Source: Pseudoalteromonas sp. N1230-9 (lineage in GTDB: Bacteria > Pseudomonadota > Gammaproteobacteria > Enterobacterales > Alteromonadaceae). From it: a stretch of DNA of 64,000 nucleotides. Under the pieces are notes generated by a model. The model ran no database searches, had not been told where the DNA came from, and saw nothing but the letters and a program-made list of their open reading frames with translations. This document shows positions 19,089-28,039 of this stretch, one piece after another. How positions within the stretch are numbered: position 1 is the stretch's first letter; every line of letters begins with the position of its first letter. The position numbers and the translations under genes are program-made. The stretch covers positions 1,227,001 through 1,291,000 of the forward strand of contig NZ_CP090419.1 in assembly GCF_032716425.1 (NCBI RefSeq), given 5' to 3'.

Positions 19089-19418
19089 TTTGAAACCAGT
19101 CAATAAAATCTAAGGCGGTTGATATAATTGTTATCAGTCGCCTATAAATCCCCAGTCGTTTAACTTTTGGCTAAATTGACGCGGTTATGTTTCACATCAT
19201 TTTCTTAAATTAGCAGACCTCATCTTTTTTACTTAGGGTTTTTGGATTATTTTGTCCTGCAAAAATAGCCATGAAAAGTAGTTCTTTTGTATTGTTTTTT
19301 GTTAATGCTTTCCGTGTTTTTTGCTGGGATTTGGCGATTATTGCAGATTTTTTATTGATTTTTTTCAATGTGTTGCTAACGTAAATCAAAATAATAAAAA
19401 TACTGATGGCATGGACAC
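19089..19418. other. Intergenic region chitinase - diguanylate cyclase
   Basis: An AT-rich spacer. An imperfect hairpin (AGGCG near 19113 with CGCCT near 19139) lies shortly after the chitinase stop but lacks a T run. A minus-strand open frame of 83 codons (19210-19461) has no family resemblance and overlaps the next gene, so it is not annotated. Nothing else is supported. Confidence 0.5.
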
Positions 19419-20468
19419 ATGATTCTGTCAGCTCACGTTGAGCATTCGCTGAGCTACTCAAGTAGTTGTTTGAAGCGCGCTATTCCCTTAATGGTTAAAT
19501 ATAAAATGCCTATTACACCGCTTAATTATGCGTTGTGGTATTGCTATGTGAGTGGCAGAAATAAAGCGCTTAATGGAGAACTTGATAATATTATTCGCAC
19601 ATTCAGTACATGCGACCAAGAGCGAGCAAAATACCTTTTTAATAAATATTTATCTCAAGATGATCTGTCTTTGTTCTATCAACTATCGAATGATTTCAAT
19701 GGTGTGGTAAGTAATGTTCAGCAAGGCATAAACGACACGCTTGTTCACTCTATTCAGTTTAATCAAACACTCCAAGAGTGCCGAGAGCAACTCAACGATG
19801 TAAATTTAAGCGATGGAGATAGCTTTGATAATGTGTTGGACTGTGTAGAGCGACTAAGTGGTGAGTCAGCCGCTTTACAGGACCGCGCACAGGATTTTCA
19901 AAACCAGTTAGCACAAGCCTATGCAGAAATATCCGAATTAAAGCAGGAGCTTACTCTATCGAAAAATAAAGCAGAAAAAGATACGCTGACAGGGCTTTAT
20001 AATCGTGGCAAGTTTGATGAAGACATTTCTCGATTCTGCCAAGCGGCTCATTTGGCTGGTCTTGCGGTGTTGGTGATGGTTGATATTGATCATTTTAAGC
20101 AATTTAATGATACATTCGGACACCAAAAGGGAGACCAAGTTCTGAGAGCTGTAGCGAGTAAATTACTCAAACACGTTTCGAGTGTTGGGCAGGTTTATCG
20201 CTTTGGTGGGGAAGAGTTTTGCTTTACTGCACATTTTGCAAGTGTCAGTGATATGACTAACTTCACTCAACAGCTTCGCATCGCGATATCGAAGTTACAA
20301 GTCAAGAAACCTAAATCGACAAATGTGTTAAGTAAAATAACGGCAAGTTTTGGGATTGCTATTAAGTCTAAGAATAGTCAACCAGAACAACTGATTGCCA
20401 AAGCTGACCAAGCTCTTTACCTTGCTAAAGAGCATGGAAGAAACCGTCTTGAGATTGTTGAAGAGTAA
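19419..20468 (+). CDS. Diguanylate cyclase (GGDEF domain)
   Basis: A 349-residue soluble protein. The N-terminal helical region (~15-100, LKRAIPLMVKYKMPITPLNYALWY) is of a kind seen in many gammaproteobacterial cyclases. A coiled coil follows (~145-190), then GGDEF with DTLTGLYNR (188-195) and the active-site signature GGEEF (263-267), so activity is expected (2 GTP to c-di-GMP). No RxxD inhibitory site lies five residues before GGEEF. The ribosome-binding site is weak; the ATG at 19419 is the best available start. Confidence 0.88.
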   Translation: MILSAHVEHSLSYSSSCLKRAIPLMVKYKMPITPLNYALWYCYVSGRNKALNGELDNIIRTFSTCDQERAKYLFNKYLSQDDLSLFYQLSNDFNGVVSNVQQGINDTLVHSIQFNQTLQECREQLNDVNLSDGDSFDNVLDCVERLSGESAALQDRAQDFQNQLAQAYAEISELKQELTLSKNKAEKDTLTGLYNRGKFDEDISRFCQAAHLAGLAVLVMVDIDHFKQFNDTFGHQKGDQVLRAVASKLLKHVSSVGQVYRFGGEEFCFTAHFASVSDMTNFTQQLRIAISKLQVKKPKSTNVLSKITASFGIAIKSKNSQPEQLIAKADQALYLAKEHGRNRLEIVEE

Positions 20469-20582
20469 CAAACTTAGCTGATATATGTATCAAAATTGTG
20501 AATACTTGTAACCTATAAAAGACAGCCTATTCACACCTTGATACCATAGACTAACTGGAAACTGCCTGTGGTCGTAACAAAC

Positions 20583-21464
20583 ATGAAAACGATAACGATC
20601 AATAATTGGGTAATAATGTGCGTCTTGATTTTTATATCTATGAATCAAGTCTGTGCAGAAGACTCAACCCGAACAGAACGAGAAAGCCGTTCAGCATCTC
20701 AAGAAGTTGAAGCTAATAAGTGGTATTTGGGTGTCAATACGGGAGTTGGGGTGATCACAAACCCGCTGCATGGGGGGAAAAATCTACCGCTTATACTCTT
20801 GCCTGAAATTGCTTATTACGGTGAAAAGTGGTTTTTTGATAATGGCCGACTTGGTTATGCTTTTCATGAAACGTCATCTCATGTTTTTAATGTAGTGGCG
20901 GAGTTTAACCCTGAAACGCGCTTTTTTATTGATTTTCACCCTAGTAATGTTTTTGCACTGCAAACTTCGAGCAGTTTTGTCAATTCTACTGAAAAGAATG
21001 AATTGAATGCTGAGCGTATCTCTGTGAACGATATAAGTAAGCGTCGTTGGGCATTAGATGCAGGCTTAAGTTACCATTACATTCATAATAACCATATATT
21101 CTCGCTGCAAGCATTAGCAGATGTATCCAACGTATATAAAGGCACAAGAAGTGCAGTTCAATGGCAGACACACCAGCAAATAGGTCAGTTAGAACTGACT
21201 CCAAGTTTAGGCGTTTGGTATAAATCCGCTAAGTTAAACGATTATTTTTATGGCTTATCGGCGAAAGAAACCTCAGATGGGAAAATTGGTGTTGGCAGTA
21301 GTTGGCAACCTTATGCTAAAATCGACGCCCGTTGGCCCTTGAGTGAGGGCAACTCACTTCGTTTTCATTTAGCATATTACGATTACTCGGGCGTAGATGA
21401 CAGTCCGCTTTTTGAACACACGTATTCGATGACTGCTTTTATAGGATTCAATCATATTTTTTAA
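20583..21464 (+). CDS. MipA/OmpV-family outer-membrane protein (operon copy 1)
   Basis: A 293-residue protein with a signal peptide (to VCA) and the alternating pattern of a small beta barrel. It has the family features KWYLGVNTGVGVI near the N-terminus, PLILLPEIAYYGEKWFFDNGRLGY, and a terminal aromatic (GFNHIF). MipA/OmpV proteins are outer-membrane barrels, some tied to murein enzymes or osmolarity and peptide resistance. It is the first gene of a four-gene operon; the DUF3019 gene begins two bases after its stop. A GTG at 20568 would add five residues. Confidence 0.82.
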   Translation: MKTITINNWVIMCVLIFISMNQVCAEDSTRTERESRSASQEVEANKWYLGVNTGVGVITNPLHGGKNLPLILLPEIAYYGEKWFFDNGRLGYAFHETSSHVFNVVAEFNPETRFFIDFHPSNVFALQTSSSFVNSTEKNELNAERISVNDISKRRWALDAGLSYHYIHNNHIFSLQALADVSNVYKGTRSAVQWQTHQQIGQLELTPSLGVWYKSAKLNDYFYGLSAKETSDGKIGVGSSWQPYAKIDARWPLSEGNSLRFHLAYYDYSGVDDSPLFEHTYSMTAFIGFNHIF

Positions 21465-21465
21465 T

Positions 21466-21852
21466 ATGAAGTTTTTTGTTTTTAGTCTGGGTGTGTTTGT
21501 TGCTGTTTTTTGGGGATTCCCGAGCCATGCACAAGCATCTCTCTTCGATGTATCACCTAAAGTGTGTGTTGTTTTTCAACAGCACGAATTTTGCGATCTT
21601 GAACTAAAAATAAGTTGGCAATTAACACACCCTCAAGATGTATGTTTGTATCAGAATGATCAACAAGTTCAGTGCTGGCAGAACATGCAAAAAGGCCGCT
21701 TCAGCTATAAAGCGCGGGTTCAGGTTGAAACAATATACTCCTTAGTCAATCCGCACACGGGGAGCAAAGTTGCGACAGCAAAAGTTGAAGTGCAGAGCAC
21801 AGAAGCAAAAACGACAAGACGAAGATTACGCTCTCCGTGGAGCTTTTTTTAA
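21466..21852 (+). CDS. DUF3019-family secreted protein (operon copy 1)
   Basis: A 128-residue protein with a signal peptide (to about SHA or QA). The body matches its paralogue at 31.6-32.0 kb: Cys-x10-Cys pattern CVVFQQHEFC, SW, CLYQNDQQVQCW, GRFSY, SLVNPHTGSKV, and a basic tail RRRLRSPW. Four spaced cysteines suggest two disulfides in the periplasm. Function is unknown. Its fixed place between an OmpV-like barrel and an RstAB-like pair suggests a ligand-binding or coupling role. Confidence 0.78.
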   Translation: MKFFVFSLGVFVAVFWGFPSHAQASLFDVSPKVCVVFQQHEFCDLELKISWQLTHPQDVCLYQNDQQVQCWQNMQKGRFSYKARVQVETIYSLVNPHTGSKVATAKVEVQSTEAKTTRRRLRSPWSFF

Positions 21853-21866
21853 TTCAGGAGCAACCA

Positions 21867-22559
21867 ATGACAAAGATTTTACTTGTTGAAGATGATCTCG
21901 GTTTACAACAGTTAACACGAGACTACCTTCAGCACAATGGGTTGGATGTTGCGGTCCTTGAACGCGGCGACGAAGTTTTCGAATACCTAGAAAATAACCC
22001 TGTTGATTTAATGATTCTTGATGTCATGTTACCAGGCAAAGATGGCTTTAGTGTGTGCCGTCAAGTACGCGATAAGTTTAACTTGCCAATTCTTATGTTA
22101 ACCGCGAAAGGTGAAGATTTTGATCAGGTCATCGGTCTGGAGCTTGGTGCTGATGACTATGTAATCAAACCGGCAGAACCACGTGTACTACTTGCAAGAA
22201 TTAATGCGTTACTGCGCCGTGGGCATGCAACGACTAAAGCCCCTGAAGAAATCACATTTGGTGATTTATCAATTGATAAAACGAGCCGCATTGTTACACT
22301 AAAAGGCAATGAGATTACACTTACATCACATGAATTTGAACTGTTGTGGCTTTTGGCTTCCAATGCAGGTGAAGTGCTAAGCCGTGAGCATGTCCATCAA
22401 CATATGATTGGACGTCAATATGATGGTTTAGATCGCACTGTTGATGTTCGGGTATCAAGAATCCGCAAGAAGTTAGGTGATAACAGTGATAAACCATACC
22501 GTATTAAAACAGTTTGGGGACAAGGATACTTATTCGTATCAGATGCTTGGGAAATCTAG
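21867..22559 (+). CDS. RstA-like OmpR-family response regulator (copy 1)
   Basis: A 230-residue regulator. The receiver domain has the acidic pair in VEDD, phospho-acceptor Asp in MILDVMLPG, and Lys in VIKPAEP. A winged-helix DNA-binding domain follows (LTSHEFELLWLLASNAGEV, DRTVDVRVSRIRKKLGD, YRIKTVWGQGYLF) and ends in SDAW, like RstA. ATG 21867 is preceded by AGGAG. It lies 14 bases after the DUF3019 gene and 6 bases before the kinase. Confidence 0.92.
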   Translation: MTKILLVEDDLGLQQLTRDYLQHNGLDVAVLERGDEVFEYLENNPVDLMILDVMLPGKDGFSVCRQVRDKFNLPILMLTAKGEDFDQVIGLELGADDYVIKPAEPRVLLARINALLRRGHATTKAPEEITFGDLSIDKTSRIVTLKGNEITLTSHEFELLWLLASNAGEVLSREHVHQHMIGRQYDGLDRTVDVRVSRIRKKLGDNSDKPYRIKTVWGQGYLFVSDAWEI

Positions 22560-22565
22560 CTGTTA

Positions 22566-23813
22566 ATGGGGAAGCTGTTTGCGAGTTTATATCTTTATAT
22601 AATCGTTTCTCTGTTTCTTGTCAGTGGGGTCATCGAACAACTGTGGCCCTATGAAGACTCCCAACAGCAAATCGCACTCGATAAAGAGTTTGGTAAATCT
22701 CTTTGGTTATTAAGCCAAACTAAAGACGGCCTATCGAAACTCCAAAATGAATTTGATAGTGAAATCATCGACAGGAATGACTTAGCACTTCCTGATGATT
22801 TAAAAGCCGATTTAGCTTCTCACCATTATTTGTATTTATTTAACCAGCAACAAGAGGTTGTTTGGTACATAACTCTCAACGATCAGCAATTACTCCAGAT
22901 TGGTCCATTAACTGTATCAAACCCAAGCTTTAGCTCTGTCTGGCCTTATTTTTTACTATTGATGGTCGTCGGTGTTCCCGTAGGCTTATGGAGTTTTTTA
23001 CTGTGGAGAGATTTTAATAAGCTGACCCTTGCTTGTGAGGCTGTAGGTGGTGCGCAAGATTTTGAATTACATGATGCTTCAAAGTCTTTTTTCTTACCGA
23101 TCACCGATACTTTATCTGCCATGCAAGAGCGTATTCAATACTTATTAGCAGCACAGCAGGAGCTAACCTCATCAGTTTCTCATGAATTTAGAACGCCGCT
23201 AGCGCGTTTGAAATTCGCAATAGCAATGCTTGAAGAACAAGTAGAGAATGAGCAGTCTTTTACCTATTTAGACAATATGCATGCAGATATTGTTGAACTT
23301 GAAGCGTTAGTGTCAGAAATGCTTGAGTACGCACGTTTAGAGTCCCACAAGCCTAACCTTATCAACCGCTCATGTGATTTAACTGCCCTCGTTACCAGTG
23401 TGGTTAATAAACTTGAGTTTGCGACAGATATAGACGTGCAAATAAAGGCACCGCTTAGCCTAATTTATAAGTGTGATGAGCACTTTATGGCTCGCTGTAT
23501 TCAAAACTTATTAGGTAATGCGCAAAAGTATGCTGCACATACAATCATTGTTTCCCTTGAAGAGCATAATAAAGAGCTTGTCATTACCGTTGAAGACGAT
23601 GGACCTGGAATCGCTAAAAGTGAGTGGGAGAGTGTGTTTAAACCATTCACGCGTTTAGATAAAAGTAGAGATAAGAAAACAGGTGGTTTTGGCTTAGGGT
23701 TGGCGATTGTTGCTAAAATTATCAGTTGGCATCGTGGTACGTATGAAGTGAATGACTCTGAGTTAGGCGGTGCAAAGTTTACCATCCGCTTATTTAATAC
23801 AGAACATTATTGA
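22566..23813 (+). CDS. RstB-like sensor histidine kinase (copy 1)
   Basis: A 415-residue membrane kinase. It has an N-terminal membrane segment (LYLYIIVSLFLVSG), a periplasmic sensor of ~100 residues, and a second membrane segment at ~128-148. The cytoplasmic part holds the H-box SVSHEFRTPLARL, N-box QNLLGNAQKYA, and G boxes EDDGPGI and GGFGLGLAIVAK. It should phosphorylate the regulator encoded six bases upstream. It ends the operon; a terminator lies at 23.95 kb. Confidence 0.92.
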   Translation: MGKLFASLYLYIIVSLFLVSGVIEQLWPYEDSQQQIALDKEFGKSLWLLSQTKDGLSKLQNEFDSEIIDRNDLALPDDLKADLASHHYLYLFNQQQEVVWYITLNDQQLLQIGPLTVSNPSFSSVWPYFLLLMVVGVPVGLWSFLLWRDFNKLTLACEAVGGAQDFELHDASKSFFLPITDTLSAMQERIQYLLAAQQELTSSVSHEFRTPLARLKFAIAMLEEQVENEQSFTYLDNMHADIVELEALVSEMLEYARLESHKPNLINRSCDLTALVTSVVNKLEFATDIDVQIKAPLSLIYKCDEHFMARCIQNLLGNAQKYAAHTIIVSLEEHNKELVITVEDDGPGIAKSEWESVFKPFTRLDKSRDKKTGGFGLGLAIVAKIISWHRGTYEVNDSELGGAKFTIRLFNTEHY

Positions 23814-23937
23814 GTTTTGATAAAGCATCCTGTTGGATAATAAAGCTTTAACGCTGATAGTAATAAGTTAAATCGTTTAAAGTGATTAACTATTATTAAT
23901 TTACATGACTTATGTAGATATAAAAAGTTTAGATATA

Positions 23938-23965
23938 AAAAAAGCGCCTTGAGGCGCTTTTTTTG
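23938..23965 (+). terminator. Rho-independent terminator after the copy 1 operon
   Basis: AAAGCGCC pairs with GGCGCTTT around TTGA, with A and T runs on either side. Confidence 0.9.
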
Positions 23966-24038
23966 AGGTTAAAACCAAAAATAAACAAGTAGCAAATTAA
24001 TAGACCGTCAGTTAGCAAAAAAGTTCTCAAAAATAAAA

Positions 24039-24254
24039 TTATTTATTGTCTAAAAGAGGCATCAACATTTGCTCTAATCCGTTTAGTTTTACTTCATACA
24101 TCATTGCGAGCTGAGCACCAAGCTGACCTGCTGGAAAGCCCTGTTGCTTAAACCACACCAAATAAGGTTCAGGCAATAGCAAAAGAGGGCGTCCAGCGTA
24201 CTTGCCAAATGGCATTTTCGTATTAATGGCTTGTTTAAGTTGAGCTGTATCCAT
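24039..24254 (-). CDS. DUF3820-family small protein
   Basis: A 71-residue protein with the DUF3820 signature MPFGKYAGRPLLLLPEPYLVWFKQQ (split) and GFPAGQLG. Relatives have been called putative quorum-sensing-regulated virulence factors, without a defined activity. No signal or membrane segment. It stands alone. Confidence 0.8.
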   Translation of the reverse strand: MDTAQLKQAINTKMPFGKYAGRPLLLLPEPYLVWFKQQGFPAGQLGAQLAMMYEVKLNGLEQMLMPLLDNK

Positions 24255-24398
24255 CTTTATCTCAAAGAATTGTAAAGCTAAATGATACGGTAAAAAGGGG
24301 AGAGAAAATAGGCTGTGACGGGCAAGAAACAGCCTATTTAGTGAGGGAGGTAGGCCCCCACAATAGCGTAGCGTTTATTTCGTTGATGACGAAAAAAC

Positions 24399-24680
24399 TT
24401 AATGTAATTGGTGACGACTTTTTTTAGAAAAACCAAGTTCTTTTAATTTAGTAACAATACTTGGGTCATCAATTCGAGCGGGGGTTTTACCCTCTCGAAG
24501 AAAGTGATCATTTGGCACTTGATAAACATCGAGCATTTTATTAAACAATACAGTTCTAATGTCTGTTGCGCTCATACCATCGTGCTGTAACTCATCCAGT
24601 CGACGTTGTATGTCAATAAGTTTCCCCAAACAAGCATCATCTGCGTTTACTTTTAACGCACTGGTAAACTTATCTTTCAT
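24399..24680 (-). CDS. Hypothetical protein, 93 residues
   Basis: Not recognised. A soluble, charged, mostly helical protein (MKDKFTSALKVNADDACLGK, LIDIQRRLDELQ) with a basic C-terminus (GFSKKSRHQLH). ATG 24680 has GAGG nine bases upstream, which favours it over an in-frame TTG at 24695. The clean ribosome-binding site and codon-regular frame support a real gene. No neighbour suggests a function. Confidence 0.6.
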   Translation of the reverse strand: MKDKFTSALKVNADDACLGKLIDIQRRLDELQHDGMSATDIRTVLFNKMLDVYQVPNDHFLREGKTPARIDDPSIVTKLKELGFSKKSRHQLH

Positions 24681-24915
24681 CTTAAACAACCTCAATTAGC
24701 TTAACAGTAGTCGCACAAATGAAATCGTAAACAGAATTAATAAACTTTTTTGTGCTAAAAATAGATACTTAGCAAAGTATCATATAGCGAGTTTACTCTT
24801 TTTTTAGATTGGATGGCTAATCTGGATGTAAAGCTTTGTAAATAAGCTTGACCTGCTTTCGGTACGACTATTAGAGCGTACTAAAAATAGCAATAGCAAG
24901 TCGCTGAATATAATG

Positions 24916-24958
24916 AAAATAATTCTCAGTACCAAATATAGGCCCTGAGAATTATTTT
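24916..24958. terminator. Long AT-rich hairpin after the antiporter gene (terminator; Fur-box-like)
   Basis: A perfect 14-base-pair stem: AAAATAATTCTCAG (24916-24929) with CTGAGAATTATTTT (24945-24958). It begins seven bases past the antiporter stop, so it probably ends that transcript. The left arm plus flank (starting ~24909) also matches the Fur consensus at about 15 of 19 positions. Confidence 0.6.
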
Positions 24959-24964
24959 TTTACA

Positions 24965-26536
24965 TTATGAGAAAAGTTTTTGTTTTACGTGCTCGGCAAA
25001 GCCGCTACCCGCTTCTAGATAAAAGTTATAGGTAGAATCTACACCCATATCTTCTAACTCTTTTTGCTGGTCAGGGTAATTTGCAATAGCTGTTACTTGG
25101 CCTTGGTATCCAGATGCTTTTAGCTGCTCTAGGGCAAAAATATTCTGCATGTGCTTTGGCATCGCAAGCATAACCATGCCAACATGAGAGTGGTTTACCC
25201 GTTGCCAAAAGTCAGGGTCTGTGGCGTCAGCTAAAAGAACGCGGCGCCCTCGTTTAATGTGCTTATCCACCACATCAGGTTTAATATCAATGCCAGCAAC
25301 GAGATTTGGATGTGTTTGGCTAATAGTTTCGTACGCCCCCGTACCAATACGGCCCATACCAAAAATAACAATTTTGGTGTCGTTTAAGTTCACTGGTAAC
25401 TCTTCGGTTAAGCGGCTATTACTTTCAAATTTAAGTAGCCAGTGCTCAATCTTTACATAAATTTCGTTAGAGCGTTTATTTAAAGGAGATGCCAAAATAA
25501 AAGTAATTGATACGGCAATCGCCATAACCGCGAGCCATTCGGAGGTGATCATATTACTGCTAGCTGCAACGGCACAGACGATTAAACCAAACTCACTATA
25601 GTTAGCAAGGCTAAATGCGCTAAGCAGTGAAGTACGTGCACGTAATTTGAAGGCGTTAGTTAAAACATAATAGAGTGCAACTTTAATTGGTAACACTAAA
25701 ATAATCACCATCGCCACCAATACAGCATGCGCGGTAAGCTCTGCGTTCAAACCTATGTTTAGGAAGAAGCCAACGAGCAAGATATCTTTCAGATTTAGTA
25801 GTGATTTTGATAGCTCACCTGCTTTTTTGTGAGGGGCAAACATCATCCCGATGATAAGCGCACCTAAATCACCTTTGAGCCCAGCAAATTCAAAGGCTTG
25901 ATACCCTAAAATCAGTGCAAAGAAAAAGCCAAATAAAGGCAGTAGTTCACCATGCTTAGAGCGGTTTAAAATCCAAAACATAATAGGGCGCAGAACCGGA
26001 AGCCCTATCAATAATGCTAATGCCCAAATATTAGGTGCTTTACCTGTACTAATCGCTAAGAAAATAACTGCGAATATATCCTGCATTACCAAGATACCTA
26101 TTGCAATTTTGCCATGTAGACTAGACATTTCTCCCCGTTCTTCAAGGACCTTAACGGCAAACACAGTACTTGAAAAGCTAAACGCAAAACCAACCAAGAG
26201 TGCACTTTGCCAAGTCAGTTCGCTAAAAAGAGGAAGTGCGAATGCACCAAGTAACAGCATAAAGCCACTAAAGAGCGTGCTGCTCAACACAATATGCATT
26301 GATGCAGGTGCCCATACTTGTGGTTTTATAAGGTTAGAAACTTTTAATTTTAAGCCAATACTAAATAGCAGTAAGGTTACGCCTAAGCTCGCTAATGTGT
26401 TGAGTAATTCAGTGGTTTTATAGCCATATAAATTAAGCGCAAATCCTGCTAATAAAAAACCAATTAAAGGGGGGAGCTTTAACTGATAGACAGCAAAGCC
26501 GCATACGAACGCAGTAGCAAAGTATATTAGTTCCAT
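24965..26536 (-). CDS. Monovalent cation:proton antiporter (CPA2/KefB type) with TrkA-N domain
   Basis: About 523 residues. Some 12 membrane segments fill residues ~1-370 (LIYFATAFVCGFAVYQLKLPPLIGFLLAGF split; LLLFSIGLKLK; GLKGDLGALIIGMMFAPH), the Na/H exchanger fold of the CPA2 family. A cytoplasmic RCK/TrkA-N nucleotide-binding domain follows (KIVIFGMGRIGTGAYETI). Expected to exchange K+ or Na+ for H+. ATG 26536 gives the proper first helix and follows AGAAG; the longer TTG-type start adds a non-family stretch. Confidence 0.87.
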   Translation of the reverse strand: MELIYFATAFVCGFAVYQLKLPPLIGFLLAGFALNLYGYKTTELLNTLASLGVTLLLFSIGLKLKVSNLIKPQVWAPASMHIVLSSTLFSGFMLLLGAFALPLFSELTWQSALLVGFAFSFSSTVFAVKVLEERGEMSSLHGKIAIGILVMQDIFAVIFLAISTGKAPNIWALALLIGLPVLRPIMFWILNRSKHGELLPLFGFFFALILGYQAFEFAGLKGDLGALIIGMMFAPHKKAGELSKSLLNLKDILLVGFFLNIGLNAELTAHAVLVAMVIILVLPIKVALYYVLTNAFKLRARTSLLSAFSLANYSEFGLIVCAVAASSNMITSEWLAVMAIAVSITFILASPLNKRSNEIYVKIEHWLLKFESNSRLTEELPVNLNDTKIVIFGMGRIGTGAYETISQTHPNLVAGIDIKPDVVDKHIKRGRRVLLADATDPDFWQRVNHSHVGMVMLAMPKHMQNIFALEQLKASGYQGQVTAIANYPDQQKELEDMGVDSTYNFYLEAGSGFAEHVKQKLFS

Positions 26537-26758
26537 AATTCTTCTTTTGACTTCATTTGTTAGGAGTGTAGCGAAATATTCACTAATGGAAAACAATATC
26601 GAATATAAAGAGTCTAAAAAATGAACACTTACGCACTATTTATTGATTAATGCGCTAAAAGCATCATTTTTTCGCTGACATTAGCTTTTAATTGTGGTTA
26701 AGATGCAACAACAAAGGAATTTAAGCCAATTAGAAAAGAGACGGCTTAAGGAGAAAAG

Positions 26759-27502
26759 ATGTTTAAGAAAATCCTTGCATCAGTAGGTATTGGTGCAGCA
26801 AAGGTAGACACTGTACTGGAAACAGAGCATTTACAGCCAGGCCAAAAATTTAATGCAGTTATCGTTATTAAAGGCGGTGATGTAGAGCAAGATATTACTG
26901 GCTTAGACTTAGCATTAATGACGCGTGTGAAAGTTGAAGGTGAAGATGGTGAGTATTTTACAAATCATGTGATAGAAAAATGGCGTATCACGGATGTCGG
27001 CACGATTGCAGCGGGCGAAGAAAAGCATATTCCGTTTGAAGCGCGCTTGCATTCAGAGACCCCAATCACGGAAATTAACGCTGGCTATAATCAATCGCAT
27101 GTTTGGTTAGAAACGGGCCTTGATATTGATATGGCGCTTGATCCAACAGATCGTGACTCATTGCATATTTATCCGAATGATGCTGTTAGCACGTTTATGC
27201 ACGCAATGGATAAATTAGGTTTTAACCTAGTCAAGGCAGATGTTGAAAAGGGTTACTTACGCGCACCTACATTTCAATCTCACTCAGGGTGTTATCAAGA
27301 ACTTGAGTATCGTCCAGATAGTCGTAGCCTTTTTGGTTTACAAGAAGTTGAATTGTCATTTGTGCCAGAAGCTCATAAAACGCATGTGTTAATTGAATTA
27401 GACCGTGCTTTTAGAGGGGATGGTTATGTTGATTTAACGATAGAGCACGATCACGTAAACCTGTCGCAATTATGTGACCAATTAGAGCGGTTATTCGCTT
27501 AG
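26759..27502 (+). CDS. Spo0M-family arrestin-like protein
   Basis: A 247-residue protein matching the SpoOM family along its length (MFKKILASVGIGAAKVDTVL, GGDVEQDITGLDL, HIPFEARLHSETPITE, LDPTDRDSLHIYPN). The fold is an arrestin-like beta sandwich. In Bacillus Spo0M is a sporulation-control protein; in Gram-negative bacteria its role is unknown. AAGGAG precedes the ATG, and a strong terminator follows. Confidence 0.88.
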   Translation: MFKKILASVGIGAAKVDTVLETEHLQPGQKFNAVIVIKGGDVEQDITGLDLALMTRVKVEGEDGEYFTNHVIEKWRITDVGTIAAGEEKHIPFEARLHSETPITEINAGYNQSHVWLETGLDIDMALDPTDRDSLHIYPNDAVSTFMHAMDKLGFNLVKADVEKGYLRAPTFQSHSGCYQELEYRPDSRSLFGLQEVELSFVPEAHKTHVLIELDRAFRGDGYVDLTIEHDHVNLSQLCDQLERLFA

Positions 27503-27526
27503 GGCTCAATTGAGTTAATACACTTT

Positions 27527-27552
27527 AAACCCAGCTACGGCTGGGTTTTTTG
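27527..27552 (+). terminator. Rho-independent terminator after the Spo0M-like gene
   Basis: AAACCCAGC pairs with GCTGGGTTT around TACG, followed by TTT. The next gene starts 19 bases later, so it needs its own promoter or read-through. Confidence 0.9.
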
Positions 27553-27570
27553 TCTTGCAAAAGGAATCTT

Positions 27571-28008
27571 ATGTTTTCTGTTAAAAGTTACACTGAACTC
27601 AGTAAAGATGAGTTATTCGCAATTTTACGAGCACGGGTTGAGGTGTTTGTTGTAGAGCAAACCTGTGCTTACCCAGAGATTGACGAGGTTGATAACCATG
27701 ACCTGACTCAGCATGTCTTTGTGTTTAAAGAGCAGCAACTGGCTGCCTACGCTCGGTGTTATGACAAAAATGAGCAGTTCAGTGCGTTTGGTCGTGTGCT
27801 TGTTGCTGAGCAATTTAGGGGAGAAGGACTGGCAAGTAAACTTGTGAAAATCGCTATAGAGACATGTCAGCAACACTGGCCAGAGAAAGCTATTTTGATA
27901 GGTGCTCAATGTTATTTAACGGGCTTTTATCAACAGTTTGGCTTTAAAAATGTCGGTGATGATTACTTAGAAGACGGTATTCCACATCAGGATATGTGTT
28001 TGGAGTAG
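27571..28008 (+). CDS. ElaA-family GNAT N-acetyltransferase
   Basis: A 145-residue acetyltransferase close to E. coli ElaA: LRARVEVFVVEQTCAYPEID, AYARCY, FGRVLVAEQFRGEGLASKLV (acetyl-CoA loop RGEGLA), GAQCYLTGFYQQFGF, EDGIPHQDM. The substrate is unknown. ATG 27571 has AAGGA seven bases upstream; the longer in-frame start would run into the preceding terminator. Confidence 0.9.
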   Translation: MFSVKSYTELSKDELFAILRARVEVFVVEQTCAYPEIDEVDNHDLTQHVFVFKEQQLAAYARCYDKNEQFSAFGRVLVAEQFRGEGLASKLVKIAIETCQQHWPEKAILIGAQCYLTGFYQQFGFKNVGDDYLEDGIPHQDMCLE

Positions 28009-28039
28009 CCCAAAAGAAAGGGCTACTTCAAGTAACCTC

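Noticed and set aside
19210..19461. 83-codon minus-strand frame after the chitinase gene
   Set aside because: It begins inside the diguanylate cyclase gene, has low-complexity Lys/Ile/Ala content from AT-rich DNA, and resembles no family.
20507..20512. RstA-box half-site TGTAAC upstream of both MipA operons (also GTTACA at 32818-32823)
   Set aside because: Only a six-base match. In the second operon it would overlap the ribosome-binding site, so it is not a convincing shared operator.
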